Of a stretch of DNA of 64,000 bases, positions 38,859 to 47,723 are shown piece after piece. The position numbers and the translations under genes were made by a program. Source of the stretch: Sphingomicrobium aestuariivivum (lineage in GTDB: Bacteria; Pseudomonadota; Alphaproteobacteria; Sphingomonadales; Sphingomonadaceae); contig NZ_CP102629.1 in assembly GCF_024721585.1 (NCBI RefSeq), positions 682,001 through 746,000 of the forward strand. The letters are read 5' to 3'. Within the stretch, counting starts at the first letter, position 1. Each line of letters begins with the position of its first letter. The notes under the pieces are model-generated. The model ran no database searches. It was not told the origin of the DNA and saw only the letters and a list, made by a program, of their open reading frames with translations.

Positions 38859-39287
38859 ATGAAGAAACTGATCCTGCTCACCGGCGCGCTGACGCTCGCC
38901 GCCTGCGCCGCCGAGAATGACGAGGCCGAGATGGTCGACGGCGACGGCGACATGGTGGTCGAGGAAACGACCGAGGTCGCCGACGGCCCCGGCATGCCCG
39001 GCGAATACAAGATCTACAACGCCGACGGCGAACTCAACGGCACGGCGATGAACAATGCCGACGGCACCTACACCTGGACCGATGCTGACGGCAACGCGGT
39101 CGAGGGATCGGGAACGTGGGAAAACCGCGACGGCAAGATGTGCGTCGACTGGACCGAAGCCGAGGGCGAGGAAGACGAGGGCGAGACCTGCTGGACCCGC
39201 GGCGAAGCGGGCGAAGACGGTCGTGTCGCCTGGACCAACGATGGCGACGAACCCGTCACCGTCTATGTCGAGGAAAGCGTCGGCTAA
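38859..39287 (+). CDS. Small lipoprotein with DG-rich repeat (copy C)
   Basis: A 142-residue lipoprotein: signal MKKLILLTGALTLAAC, acidic linker, then NADGTYTWTDADGNAVEGSG, TWENRDGKMCVDW, and ETCWTRGEAG. It is closest to copy B in the C-terminal half. ATG 38859 is preferred over 38853 since AAGGGGG is then at normal distance. An AT-rich stretch at about 38800-38815 probably holds its promoter. Function unknown. Confidence 0.78.
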   Translation: MKKLILLTGALTLAACAAENDEAEMVDGDGDMVVEETTEVADGPGMPGEYKIYNADGELNGTAMNNADGTYTWTDADGNAVEGSGTWENRDGKMCVDWTEAEGEEDEGETCWTRGEAGEDGRVAWTNDGDEPVTVYVEESVG

Positions 39288-39312
39288 GCCTCTCACCCGA
39301 CAACAATGGCGA

Positions 39313-39339
39313 AGGGCGGTGCCGATGGCGCCGCCCTTT
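39313..39339. terminator. Bidirectional terminator
   Basis: AGGGCGGTGCC pairs with GGCGCCGCCCT (one G-T), followed by TTTCC on plus and preceded by GA-rich sequence. It lies between the lipoprotein gene and the convergent SH3 gene. Confidence 0.7.
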
Positions 39340-39341
39340 TC

Positions 39342-39830
39342 CTATTCGAAGCTCTCGTCTTCATCCACGCCCCACAGGCGCTCCTGCAGGACCCAGCCCT
39401 CGGCCTCGCCCACCCGCATCCGGCACACGGTGCCATTGCACGCATCGAGCCTGCCGACCACGCCTTCCTCGAGGCGATAGCGCACCGCGCTGTCGGGCGA
39501 CGGGCTGATGCGCATGTCGAGCGGCGCCCCGCGCGTGACCATGCCGGTCCGCACCTCGGTCAAGAGCGCCACCGACATCCAGCCGGTAGTGCCGTCGGGG
39601 TCCTCGATCTTGCGCCAATTGTCATATCGCTGGACGATCTTCACCGGCAGGTCGCGGCGCTGGTAGAGCCACTGGCCCGGATAGGTGCGCCCGGGGCCCG
39701 AGCGCATCATTGCCTCTCCGCTCGAGATCGAGGCCCAATATGGCACCTCGCGCTCGTCCTGCGCGCTTGCGACGTTCGCCGCGCCCGCCAGTGCGGCGAT
39801 GCCGGCAATCGAGAGGACCAGCTTGTTCAT
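39342..39830 (-). CDS. Exported bacterial SH3 domain protein
   Basis: A 162-residue protein with signal peptide (MNKLVLSIAGIAALAGAANVASAQ) and two SH3-like units: YWASISSGEAMMRSGPGRTY with WLYQRRDLPVKIVQRYDNWR, then GAPLDMRISPSPDSAVRYRL with VCRMRVGEAEGWVLQERLWG. Such proteins bind cell-wall peptides or act as SH3b scaffolds in the periplasm. Its start overlaps the upstream oxygenase stop by one base (TGATG). Confidence 0.85.
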   Translation of the reverse strand: MNKLVLSIAGIAALAGAANVASAQDEREVPYWASISSGEAMMRSGPGRTYPGQWLYQRRDLPVKIVQRYDNWRKIEDPDGTTGWMSVALLTEVRTGMVTRGAPLDMRISPSPDSAVRYRLEEGVVGRLDACNGTVCRMRVGEAEGWVLQERLWGVDEDESFE

Positions 39831-41236
39831 CACGCTCCCGTCAGGATCCGGTCGACCAGCTGCTTCACCGTCGGCACGAAGCCGTTCGAGTAGAAGGGGT
39901 CGGTCTTGAAACGATAGGCGGCATGGCCCGCGAACATCAGATTCTCCTCGACCGGACCGCCGTGCGCGATGTCCTGCAGCGTCTTCTGGATACAGAAGCT
40001 GCGCGGGTCGGCAAGGCGCCCCGTCGTGTTCTTCTCGTTATCCGCCCAGCTCGAGAAGCTGCACTGCGACAGGCAGCCCATGCAGTCGGCCTGGTCCTTG
40101 CGGATCTCGGCGAACTCCTCGGGGGTAACGAAGATCAGCGTGTCCGCCGGCGTCTTCATCGCCTCGGTGAAGCCCGCGCCATGCCATTCGCGCGCGCGGT
40201 TCAAATCGGCCTTGGTGACCCAATAGCTCTTGCGCCCCTTGATGCCGACGTCGAGTTCGAACTCGTGATCGCCTTCCTTTTCCTTGGTGAAGGCGATCTG
40301 GCGCTCCGAGCGCGCCTCGAGATTGCGCAGGAACGGATTGCGCACCGCCGAGCTGTAGAAGCCCGTCGGCGAGAATTTGTGGAGGAGGACATCGCCTTCC
40401 TCCAGCGTCATCAGCCGCGCCTTCCACTCCTGCGGAATGGGGCTTTCCTGCGTCAGCAGCGGCCGCGTGCCGAACTGGAAGGCGATCGGTCCCAGCTCGT
40501 CATTGTCGATCCAGTTATCCCATTCATCGAGCCGCCAAACGCCGCCCGCCATCACGATCGGCACTTCGGGCGTGCCCGCATCGCGCATCATCTTGCGAAG
40601 CTCGGCAACGCGCGGATAGGGATCCTGCGGCTTCTTGGGGTCCTCGGCGTTCGACAGGCCGTTGTGCCCGCCCGCCAGCCACGGATCCTCATAGACCACC
40701 GCGCCCAGCCCCTCGGGATGCTTGGCATAGGCCCGCTTCCACAGCGCGCGGAAGGCGCGGCCCGACGACACGATGGGGAGATATTTCACGCCATAATGAC
40801 GCGCGATCTCGGACAGGCGATAGGGCATGCCCGCACCGCAGGTGACGCCGTCGACCATGTCCGCGCAATTGTCCAAGAGGCCCTCGAGCACGCGCTCGGC
40901 GCCGCCCATTTCCCACAGCACGTTGACGTTGATCGCGCCCTTGCCGCCGGCCATCTCGTGCGCTTTGATGACCTGCGCGGTGGCGCCGTCGATCGCGTAC
41001 TGGATCAGCTCTTCATGGCGTCCGCGGCGGGTCATTTCCTCATAGACCTGCGGGATGATGCGGCCTTCGGGATCATAGCTGTCGGCATTGACCGCGCTCA
41101 CCGTGCCGATGCCGCCCGCGGCGGCCCAGGCGCCCGAGCTCGCATGGTTGGTGGCCGAAACGCCCTTGCCGCCTTCGATCAGCGGCCAGACCATCTTGCC
41201 GTTATACTCGATCTCCTTGAGACCCTTGAAACTCAC
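39830..41236 (-). CDS. Nitronate monooxygenase-like flavoprotein with C-terminal cysteine cluster
   Basis: A 468-residue FMN-dependent TIM-barrel protein of the nitronate monooxygenase/2-nitropropane dioxygenase family (NHASSGAWAAAGGIGTVSA, VDGVTCGAGMPYRL, PIVMAGGVWRLDEWDNW, GPIAFQFGTRPLLTQES). It is about 100 residues longer than typical members and carries Cys385, 388, 392 and 415 (DCMGCLSQC...SFC), which may bind a metal or Fe-S cluster. GTG 41236 is chosen because AGGAGA precedes it. Substrate unknown. Confidence 0.82.
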   Translation of the reverse strand: MSFKGLKEIEYNGKMVWPLIEGGKGVSATNHASSGAWAAAGGIGTVSAVNADSYDPEGRIIPQVYEEMTRRGRHEELIQYAIDGATAQVIKAHEMAGGKGAINVNVLWEMGGAERVLEGLLDNCADMVDGVTCGAGMPYRLSEIARHYGVKYLPIVSSGRAFRALWKRAYAKHPEGLGAVVYEDPWLAGGHNGLSNAEDPKKPQDPYPRVAELRKMMRDAGTPEVPIVMAGGVWRLDEWDNWIDNDELGPIAFQFGTRPLLTQESPIPQEWKARLMTLEEGDVLLHKFSPTGFYSSAVRNPFLRNLEARSERQIAFTKEKEGDHEFELDVGIKGRKSYWVTKADLNRAREWHGAGFTEAMKTPADTLIFVTPEEFAEIRKDQADCMGCLSQCSFSSWADNEKNTTGRLADPRSFCIQKTLQDIAHGGPVEENLMFAGHAAYRFKTDPFYSNGFVPTVKQLVDRILTGA

Positions 41237-41334
41237 ATCGCTCTCCTGTGGGATTTGGGCGTTGCTATAGGAGCGCGAGGCCCGCGCCACAATCCCGCCT
41301 TTTTTCGGTTCGCCGCAGCTTGGCCGTAACGACC

Positions 41335-42189
41335 TCAGCTGCAAATGGCGTAATCGAGCCCGATATCCACCGCGGGCGCGCCCATGGTGATCTTGCTCGT
41401 CGAGATGTAATCGACCCCCGTCTCGGCCACCGCGCGGATCGTCTCGAGGTCGATCCCGCCCGAGGCCTCGAGCGGCACGCGCCCCGCCACCAGCGCGACG
41501 GCCTCGCGCAAAACGTCGGGCGGCATGTTGTCGAGCAGCAGGCGGTCGGCCCCTGCCCCCAGCGCGGGTTCGATCTGGTCGATCCGGTCGACCTCGACCT
41601 GCACCTCGAGCCCGTGATTGCCCGCCTTGGCCCGCATCACGGTCATCACGATATCGCCGCCGTTCACCGCGATGTGATTGTCCTTGATGAGGAGGCCGTC
41701 ATCCATCCGCATCCGGTGGTTGGCCGCGCCCCCCATGCGGCTGGCATATTTGCTCAAGGCCCGCAGCCCCGGGATGGTCTTGCGCGTATCGAGCACGGTC
41801 GCGCCCGTGCCCTTGACCGCCTTGGCGAAGGCGCGCGCCTGCGTGGCGATCCCGCACAATACCTGCAGCGTGTTGAGCGCCGAGCGCTCTGCGCTCAGCA
41901 GCGCCTGCGCCTTGCCGGTGATGCGCATGAGGTCGGTGCCCGCGGCCACGACATCGCCATCCTCCACCAGCCGCTCTATCTTCGCCGTATGGTCGAGCCG
42001 GTGGAAGAAGGCTTCAGCCACCTCGATCCCGGCCACGGCGATTTCCTGCCGCGTGTCCATGACCGCGGAAAAACGCGCGCCCTCGGCGATCGTGTTGGCG
42101 GAAGTGACGTCCCCGCCCCTGCCGAGATCCTCATGGAGGACGGCGGTGACATAATCGTCGAGATCGAATTCTCTGGGAAGCTGGCTCAT
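41335..42189 (-). CDS. nadC: Nicotinate-nucleotide pyrophosphorylase (carboxylating)
   Basis: A 284-residue enzyme of NAD synthesis that makes nicotinate mononucleotide from quinolinate and PRPP. Motifs: HEDLGRGGDVTSANT, TRKTIPGLRALSKYA, IKDNHIAVNGG, EASGGIDLETIRAVAETGVD. Start at MSQLPREFD. It follows the phosphoesterase gene by 31 bases on the same strand. nadA and nadB are not in the window. Confidence 0.95.
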   Translation of the reverse strand: MSQLPREFDLDDYVTAVLHEDLGRGGDVTSANTIAEGARFSAVMDTRQEIAVAGIEVAEAFFHRLDHTAKIERLVEDGDVVAAGTDLMRITGKAQALLSAERSALNTLQVLCGIATQARAFAKAVKGTGATVLDTRKTIPGLRALSKYASRMGGAANHRMRMDDGLLIKDNHIAVNGGDIVMTVMRAKAGNHGLEVQVEVDRIDQIEPALGAGADRLLLDNMPPDVLREAVALVAGRVPLEASGGIDLETIRAVAETGVDYISTSKITMGAPAVDIGLDYAICS

Positions 42190-42220
42190 GGCCCTGCCCT
42201 GCACCTATTCGAAAAAAGCC

Positions 42221-43105
42221 TCAAGCATTGCCTTCGGCAGCGCGCGCCACCTCGGCCACCAGCCCCATCGCATTGGCATTGGAGGGCTGCCAATGCGCCT
42301 CGTCATGCTCGCGCTGGTAATGATGCTGGCGCCGCTCGACATAATTGTCGCCGTCCCAGCCGATCACCTTGATGAGGCAATTGTGCCGGTCCGCCTCGAT
42401 ATAATTGAAGCTGGCGGGCTCGATCTTGATCCGCGTCGAGAAGGCCGTGCCCGCCTGGATCACCAGCGCCGAACCATCGCCTTTGGGCAGGTCGACCGTG
42501 CGGTGCACCGAGCTCGTATGGTTATGCCCCGACAGGATGAGGTCGATGCCGACATCGTCGGTCGCGCTGACCGCCGCCACCTGGTTCTGGATGGGGTCGG
42601 ACAGCTCCTCCCCGCGCGGCAGTTTCCACATCGGGTGGTGCAGCGTGAGGATGCGCAGGTCATCGTCCTGCGCCTCGGCGAACTTGTCGCGCATCAGCTG
42701 TATCTGCTCGTCCGAGATCTTGCCGTTCTTCACGACCAGCCCGCGCATCGAATTCAATCCGAGGATCGCGAAGCCATCCTCGTTGAGCCACGGGTTCAAT
42801 TCCTCGCCCCACTCGCCCATGTGCTTCACATAGGCCGCATTGGGGCTCATGAACCGCTTCACGAGGTTGAAGCTCGGCGTGTCGTGATTGCCGGGCACCA
42901 CCATGATGCGGTGTCCCCGCTCCTCGATCTTGTCGAGCCAGGCGCGCGCCAGTTCGAATTCCTCTTCCTTGGCCCATTGGGTGAGGTCGCCCGCGATGAC
43001 GACGAGGTCGCTCTCGTGTCGCTCGAGGAACAGTTCGGTCGCGGCGACCAGATGCTCTTCGTGAATGCCGAAATGGACGTCGGAAAAATGGATGATCTTG
43101 TGCAT
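42221..43105 (-). CDS. Calcineurin-like metallophosphoesterase
   Basis: A 294-residue cytosolic protein with the complete two-metal signature: DVHFG (about 9), GDLTQW (about 44), GNHDTPS (about 72), HHPMW (about 155), and GHNHTSS (about 195). It resembles the CpdA/Icc-like group that hydrolyses cyclic nucleotides or small phosphodiesters; the actual substrate is unknown. First gene of a pair with nadC, and divergent from the phosphotransferase gene. Confidence 0.88.
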   Translation of the reverse strand: MHKIIHFSDVHFGIHEEHLVAATELFLERHESDLVVIAGDLTQWAKEEEFELARAWLDKIEERGHRIMVVPGNHDTPSFNLVKRFMSPNAAYVKHMGEWGEELNPWLNEDGFAILGLNSMRGLVVKNGKISDEQIQLMRDKFAEAQDDDLRILTLHHPMWKLPRGEELSDPIQNQVAAVSATDDVGIDLILSGHNHTSSVHRTVDLPKGDGSALVIQAGTAFSTRIKIEPASFNYIEADRHNCLIKVIGWDGDNYVERRQHHYQREHDEAHWQPSNANAMGLVAEVARAAEGNA

Positions 43106-43154
43106 GTCGTCCGAACGCTTGGGGTCGCCGCGAAGTTCAGCTAGCGTCCCGTTT

Positions 43155-44231
43155 ATGGACCGCACCGACGCCAATACGGGCACCCGTCCCGTCTCCGACC
43201 ACCTCGCCTTCGACGAGAAAGCCCTCACCGACTGGATGCAGGCCCGTGTCGAGGGCTTTGGCGGCCCGCTCACGGTCGAGCAATTCAAGGGCGGCCAGTC
43301 CAATCCGACCTACAAGCTGGTGACCCCCGGCGCGGCCTATGTCCTGCGCCGCAAGCCCCCCGGGCGCCTCCTGCCCGGTGCCCATGCGGTCGAGCGCGAA
43401 TATCGCGTGATGACGGCCTTGGGGCAGGCAGGTTTTCCGGCGCCCAGGACGCACGGCCTCGAGGAAGACGAGAGCGTCATCGGCACGCCCTTCTTCGTCA
43501 TGGACATGGTGCCGGGCCGCATCGTCTGGGAAGCACATTTCCCCGACACCCCTGCGGCCGACCGCGGCGCGCACTTCGACGCGATGAATGCCACCATCGC
43601 CCAGCTCCACGGCTTCGACCCCGCCGCCATCGGCCTTGCCGACTATGGCAAGGGCGAAGCCTTTGTCGCCCGCCAGGTCGCGCGCTGGTCCGACCAGTAT
43701 CGAAACGACATCGAGGCCGGCCGCGTCGAGGCCATGGACCGCCTCGTCGACTGGCTGCGCGACAACGCCCCCGACCGCTCGGCCGAACCCGTGCGGGTCA
43801 TCCACGGCGACTTTCGCTGCGACAATATGATCTTCGATGCGGCCCAGCCAAGGGTGCGCGCCGTCCTCGACTGGGAGCTGTCGACGCTCGGCGATCCCGG
43901 CGCCGACTTCGCCTATCACCTCCTCATGTACCGCATGCCGTCCGCCGGCAGCTTCACCGGCCTCCTCGGCCGCGACCTCGCCGACCTCGGCATCCCGTCC
44001 GAGGAGGATTATGTCGCCGCCTACTGCGAGCGCACGGGTCGCGACGGGGTCGCCGACCTCGACTATCTCATCGTCTACAACATGTTCCGGCTCGCCGCGA
44101 TCGTCCACGGCATCAAGGGCCGCGTCGCGCGCGGCAATGCCTCCAGCGCCCATGCGGTCGAGACCGCCAAGGCCCTCGAGCCGCTCGCCGAACTTGCCTG
44201 GGCCAATGCCAAGGCCGCGCGCCTTCCTTAA
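43155..44231 (+). CDS. Phosphotransferase family protein (ACAD10-like)
   Basis: A 358-residue aminoglycoside-phosphotransferase-fold protein: GGQSNPTYKLVTPG (nucleotide-binding start), VIHGDFRCDNMIFD (catalytic loop, about 215), and DWELSTLGDPGADFAY (Mg-binding). This variant is normally linked to acyl-CoA dehydrogenases and phosphorylates hydroxyacyl compounds in fatty-acid breakdown rather than giving drug resistance. No dehydrogenase gene adjoins here, though catabolic genes lie about 10 kb away. Confidence 0.88.
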   Translation: MDRTDANTGTRPVSDHLAFDEKALTDWMQARVEGFGGPLTVEQFKGGQSNPTYKLVTPGAAYVLRRKPPGRLLPGAHAVEREYRVMTALGQAGFPAPRTHGLEEDESVIGTPFFVMDMVPGRIVWEAHFPDTPAADRGAHFDAMNATIAQLHGFDPAAIGLADYGKGEAFVARQVARWSDQYRNDIEAGRVEAMDRLVDWLRDNAPDRSAEPVRVIHGDFRCDNMIFDAAQPRVRAVLDWELSTLGDPGADFAYHLLMYRMPSAGSFTGLLGRDLADLGIPSEEDYVAAYCERTGRDGVADLDYLIVYNMFRLAAIVHGIKGRVARGNASSAHAVETAKALEPLAELAWANAKAARLP

Positions 44232-44237
44232 GAAAAA

Positions 44238-44262
44238 GGCCCGGACGTTTCCGCCCGGGCCT
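44238..44262. terminator. Bidirectional terminator
   Basis: AGGCCCGG pairs with CCGGGCCT, with AAAAA before and CCTTCG after. It separates the phosphotransferase gene from the convergent M3 peptidase gene. Confidence 0.75.
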
Positions 44263-44284
44263 CCTTCGTCCAGCGATATCTCGC

Positions 44285-46462
44285 TTATTCCGCGCCGGTC
44301 GGGAAACCGCGGCGACGCAGCAGCGCGTCGACGTCGGGATCGCGGCCGCGGAAGGCGCGGTAGGCTTCGATGCGGTCGGTCGCATTGCCGGTCGCCAGGA
44401 TGATCTTCTCGAAGCGCTCGGCGACGACCGGATCATAGACATTGCCCGTCTCGGCAAAGGCTTCCCACGTGTCCGCGTCCATCGTCTCCGACCACAGGTA
44501 GCTGTAATAGCCCGCCGAATAGGCGTCCGAGGAGAAGAGGTGGTTGAACTGCGGCAGGCGGTGACGCATCACCGTTTCCTCCGGCATGTCCAGCGCGGCC
44601 AGCGTTTCCTTCTCGAAGGCATCCACATCGACCACGCCGTCGGGGTCCATGTGCAGCTTCATGTCGACGAGCGCCGAGGAGAGATACTGCACGGTCGCAT
44701 AGCCTTCGTTGAAGGTCGACGAGGCGGCGATCTTGTCGCGCAGGCTCTGCGGCATGACCTCGTTCGTCTCATAATGGCGCGCAAAGCGCTCGAGCACCGG
44801 CTCCGACAGGAGCCAATTCTCGTTCACCTGGCTCGGATATTCCACGAAGTCGCGCTGGTTGCCGGCAAGGCTCGGATAATCGACATCGACCAGCATGTAG
44901 TGGATGGCGTGACCGAATTCGTGCCACAGCGTCTGCGCGTCATCGAGGCTGATGAGCACGGGCTCGCCCGGCGCGGGCTTGTTGAAATTGTTGTTGTTGG
45001 TGAACAGGCCCAGTTCGTCACCCGTCAGCTTGGTGCCGAGGCGCAGCGTGTTCATCCACGCGCCCGAGCGCTTGCCGTCACGGGCATAGGTGTCGAAATA
45101 GAACAGCCCGATGTCCTTTCCGGTGCGCGTGTTGGTCACCTCGAAGGTCCGGATGTCGGGATGATAGACCGGCACCGCGCCGGTGTTCTCGACCATGCTG
45201 ATGCCGTAGAGCTGTTCGGCCGACCAGATCATGCCGTCGACCATGTTGTTCAGCTCGAAATAGGGCTTCAGCTCCTCTGCGCTGAGGTCGTACTTCGCCT
45301 TGCGCACCTTCTCCTGGTAATAGAGATAGTCCCACGGCTCGATCTCGCTCACGCCGTCGGCGGAAGCGAATTCCATCATGTCGGCGACTTCCTCGTCGAC
45401 ACGCGCGATCGCTGCGGGCCACACCTTCATCATCAGGTCCATCGCGCGCTGCGGGGTGCCCGCCATGGTGTCCTGCATGCGCCAATGCGCGTGGCTCTCG
45501 TAGCCGAGCAGGTCGGCGCGGTCGGCGCGGGTTTTCACGATTTCGGCAATGATCGCATTGGTGTCATTGTCATCGCCATTGTCGCCACGATTGACGAAGC
45601 GGTCCCAGACCTTTTCGCGAAGGTCGCGGTCTTCGGCGAAGCTGAGCACGGGGTCGACCATCGAACGGGTGTTCTTGATGGCATAGCCTTCCATGTCCTG
45701 CGCTTCGGCAGCGACCTTGGCGGCGCCCTTGATGTCGGCGGGAACGCCGGCCATCTCGGCCTCGCTCACCTGCGTATAGACATTCTCGTCGGCCAGCACG
45801 TTGGCCGAAAACTGGCTGAACAGCTCGGCGAGCTTGCTGTTATAGGCCGACAGCTGCGCCTTGCCCGCTTCGTCGAGCAGCGCGCCGGTGCGCACATAGC
45901 CGTCATAGCGACGCTCGAGCACGCGCATCTGCTGGCTCGTCAGGCCCAGATTGTCGCGATTGTCGTAAAGCGCCTTCACGCGTGCGAACATGCGCGGGTC
46001 GAGATTGACCTTGTCGAAGGCCTCGGAAATCTTCGGGCTCCACTTGGCCTGGAGATCGCGCACCTCGGGGGTCGAGATGTTCGAGGCATAGACGCCGAAG
46101 ATCGAATAGACGTCGCCGAAGCGCTGGCCCGCCAGTTCCATCGCGTCGATGGTGTTGGCGAAGGTCGGCGCGGCGGGGTTGGCCGCGATCGCTTCATATT
46201 CGGCAAGCGCCTCGTTCAGCGACACTTCGATCGCCTCGTCGAACTGGCCGACTTCATATTCCTGCCACTGCGGCACGCCGTCATAGGGGCCGGTCCACTC
46301 CTCGAGGAGCGGATTGTCATAGGCGATGGCTTCGGCCTCGGCCATGTCGGCGGCGGCGGTCGCCATGGCGGCGGCGGTTTCGATGGCTTCGTCCTGGCCA
46401 ACCGTCCCGCAGGCGGCAAGGCTCAGGCTCGCGGCACCCGCGAGCAGCATTTTCTTGGTCAT
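44285..46462 (-). CDS. M3 family metallopeptidase lipoprotein (peptidyl-dipeptidase Dcp-like)
   Basis: A 725-residue exported peptidase: lipoprotein signal MTKKMLLAGAASLSLAAC, long helical N-terminal domain, and zinc motif HEFGH within LWHEFGHAIHYM (about 515) followed by the downstream Glu region. It probably removes C-terminal dipeptides from short peptides in the periplasm. ATG 46462 is chosen by the signal peptide. It follows the Nudix gene by about 70 bases on minus and may be its own unit. Confidence 0.92.
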   Translation of the reverse strand: MTKKMLLAGAASLSLAACGTVGQDEAIETAAAMATAAADMAEAEAIAYDNPLLEEWTGPYDGVPQWQEYEVGQFDEAIEVSLNEALAEYEAIAANPAAPTFANTIDAMELAGQRFGDVYSIFGVYASNISTPEVRDLQAKWSPKISEAFDKVNLDPRMFARVKALYDNRDNLGLTSQQMRVLERRYDGYVRTGALLDEAGKAQLSAYNSKLAELFSQFSANVLADENVYTQVSEAEMAGVPADIKGAAKVAAEAQDMEGYAIKNTRSMVDPVLSFAEDRDLREKVWDRFVNRGDNGDDNDTNAIIAEIVKTRADRADLLGYESHAHWRMQDTMAGTPQRAMDLMMKVWPAAIARVDEEVADMMEFASADGVSEIEPWDYLYYQEKVRKAKYDLSAEELKPYFELNNMVDGMIWSAEQLYGISMVENTGAVPVYHPDIRTFEVTNTRTGKDIGLFYFDTYARDGKRSGAWMNTLRLGTKLTGDELGLFTNNNNFNKPAPGEPVLISLDDAQTLWHEFGHAIHYMLVDVDYPSLAGNQRDFVEYPSQVNENWLLSEPVLERFARHYETNEVMPQSLRDKIAASSTFNEGYATVQYLSSALVDMKLHMDPDGVVDVDAFEKETLAALDMPEETVMRHRLPQFNHLFSSDAYSAGYYSYLWSETMDADTWEAFAETGNVYDPVVAERFEKIILATGNATDRIEAYRAFRGRDPDVDALLRRRGFPTGAE

Positions 46463-46530
46463 GGATATTCCTTGGGTGAGATACATCGGCACCTGTGTTG
46501 CACGGGTCGCCTGAACCCACAAGGAACCTT

Positions 46531-47055
46531 CTACGAACGCAACAGGTAGGCCATCACCCGAACGTCCACGGCGCACCCTTCCTGTCGCTTTTGCGCGACA
46601 AAGGCCGCCACCTCGGCCAGCGGCACCGCGTGGACGATGATGTCCTCGTCATCGGTGCCCCCGCCTTCGCCGACCTTCACGCAGTCATGCGCGCGCACGG
46701 CGGTGAAGCTTTCGGACACCATGCCGGGCGAGGAATAGAATTCGCCCATCACCTCGATGGACCCGGCGCGCCAGCCCGTCTCTTCCTCGAGCTCGCGCAC
46801 CGCGGCCTTCTCGACCGTATCTTCCTCGCCGCCGTCATCGTCGCCGATCAGTCCCGCGGGCAGTTCGAGGCAATTGCGCCCGAGCGGCACGCGATGCTGC
46901 TCGACCATGAGCAGCCGGTCGCCCTCGACTACCGCCTCGATCACCACCGCGCGGATGCCGCGCGCGCGCTTCACATATTCCCAGCGCCCGTCCTTCACCG
47001 CGACGATGAAATCGCCCTGAAATTTGATCTCGGGAGCTGAAGAGGCGTCGCTCAC
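46531..47055 (-). CDS. Nudix hydrolase (ADP-ribose pyrophosphatase-like)
   Basis: A 174-residue protein with a full Nudix box, GLIGDDDGGEEDTVEKAAVR continuing ELEEETGW, preceded by ELPA as in ADP-ribose pyrophosphatases, and EFYSSPGMVSE after it. It hydrolyses nucleoside diphosphate derivatives, likely ADP-ribose. It starts at GTG 47055, overlapping the TPM gene stop by four bases. Confidence 0.9.
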   Translation of the reverse strand: MSDASSAPEIKFQGDFIVAVKDGRWEYVKRARGIRAVVIEAVVEGDRLLMVEQHRVPLGRNCLELPAGLIGDDDGGEEDTVEKAAVRELEEETGWRAGSIEVMGEFYSSPGMVSESFTAVRAHDCVKVGEGGGTDDEDIIVHAVPLAEVAAFVAQKRQEGCAVDVRVMAYLLRS

Positions 47056-47723
47056 AGCTCGATCAACTTGTCGGGGATCTCGTTGGTATCGTCCGACGAC
47101 TTGGGGAAATGCTCGGCCAGCACCAGCCCGATCTCGTGGATCGCGGCGCAGATGCCGTCGGCCACGCGCCCCTCCTTCACCGGTCCCAGGAGCGCGATCA
47201 TCGCCTCGGCCCAGGCATCGGGCTCGACGGCCTCGGTGATCGCATCGTCATGGATGATCTCGGCGCGATGCTCGCCCATCGACAAATAGATGAGGATGCC
47301 GGTGCGCCCGATGGTGCGCCGCTCGGCGCCCGCCTTGTAGATGTCGATCGCGCGCCGGCGCACCCGCCGCGTCTTGGTCGCGGGCGGCACCAGCTTCAAT
47401 CGGAGCGGCATGTAGCGAAGCGCCCCCCACACGATGAGGAAGGTCGCGAGCGAGAACATCAGCAGCACGGTGAGGAGCTGCGTCAGCGGCACCTCGCCCC
47501 AGCCGCCGAAGAACAGGTGGTAGGCATCCTCCAGCCACTGCGGCTGGAACGCCCAGATTCCCATCTGGAGGAAGGTCGCGAGCGCGGCCCACTGCCACGC
47601 CGCGTCATGATATTGGTCCGAAAGCTCCGTCGCCACCGCGACGATCTCGCCGTCGGAAGCCAGTTCCGCCTGCGCGATCGCCTGCGAGACGCGCGCATGA
47701 TCCTCTGCCGTCAATTGATGCAT
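47052..47723 (-). CDS. TPM-domain membrane protein
   Basis: A 223-residue protein. The N-terminal part (EDHARVSQAIAQAELASDGE, IVAVATELSDQYHDAAWQWA) and the C-terminal part (RTIGRTGILIYLSMGEHRAE, DDAITEAVEPDAWAEAMIAL) make up a TPM_phosphatase domain interrupted by two membrane helices (about 42-58 and 80-102). It overlaps the upstream, longer TPM protein by one base (TAATG). The family is linked to LemA and photosystem repair in plants; the bacterial role is unclear. Confidence 0.85.
   Translation of the reverse strand: MHQLTAEDHARVSQAIAQAELASDGEIVAVATELSDQYHDAAWQWAALATFLQMGIWAFQPQWLEDAYHLFFGGWGEVPLTQLLTVLLMFSLATFLIVWGALRYMPLRLKLVPPATKTRRVRRRAIDIYKAGAERRTIGRTGILIYLSMGEHRAEIIHDDAITEAVEPDAWAEAMIALLGPVKEGRVADGICAAIHEIGLVLAEHFPKSSDDTNEIPDKLIEL

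Noticed and set aside
43155-44231. Calling the phosphotransferase an aminoglycoside-resistance gene
   Set aside because: The DWELSTLGDPGADFAY pattern is that of ACAD10-like proteins tied to acyl-CoA metabolism.
44540-46549. A 669-codon plus-strand frame opposite the M3 peptidase
   Set aside because: Antisense to a gene with an intact HEFGH zinc motif; no domain in the long frame.
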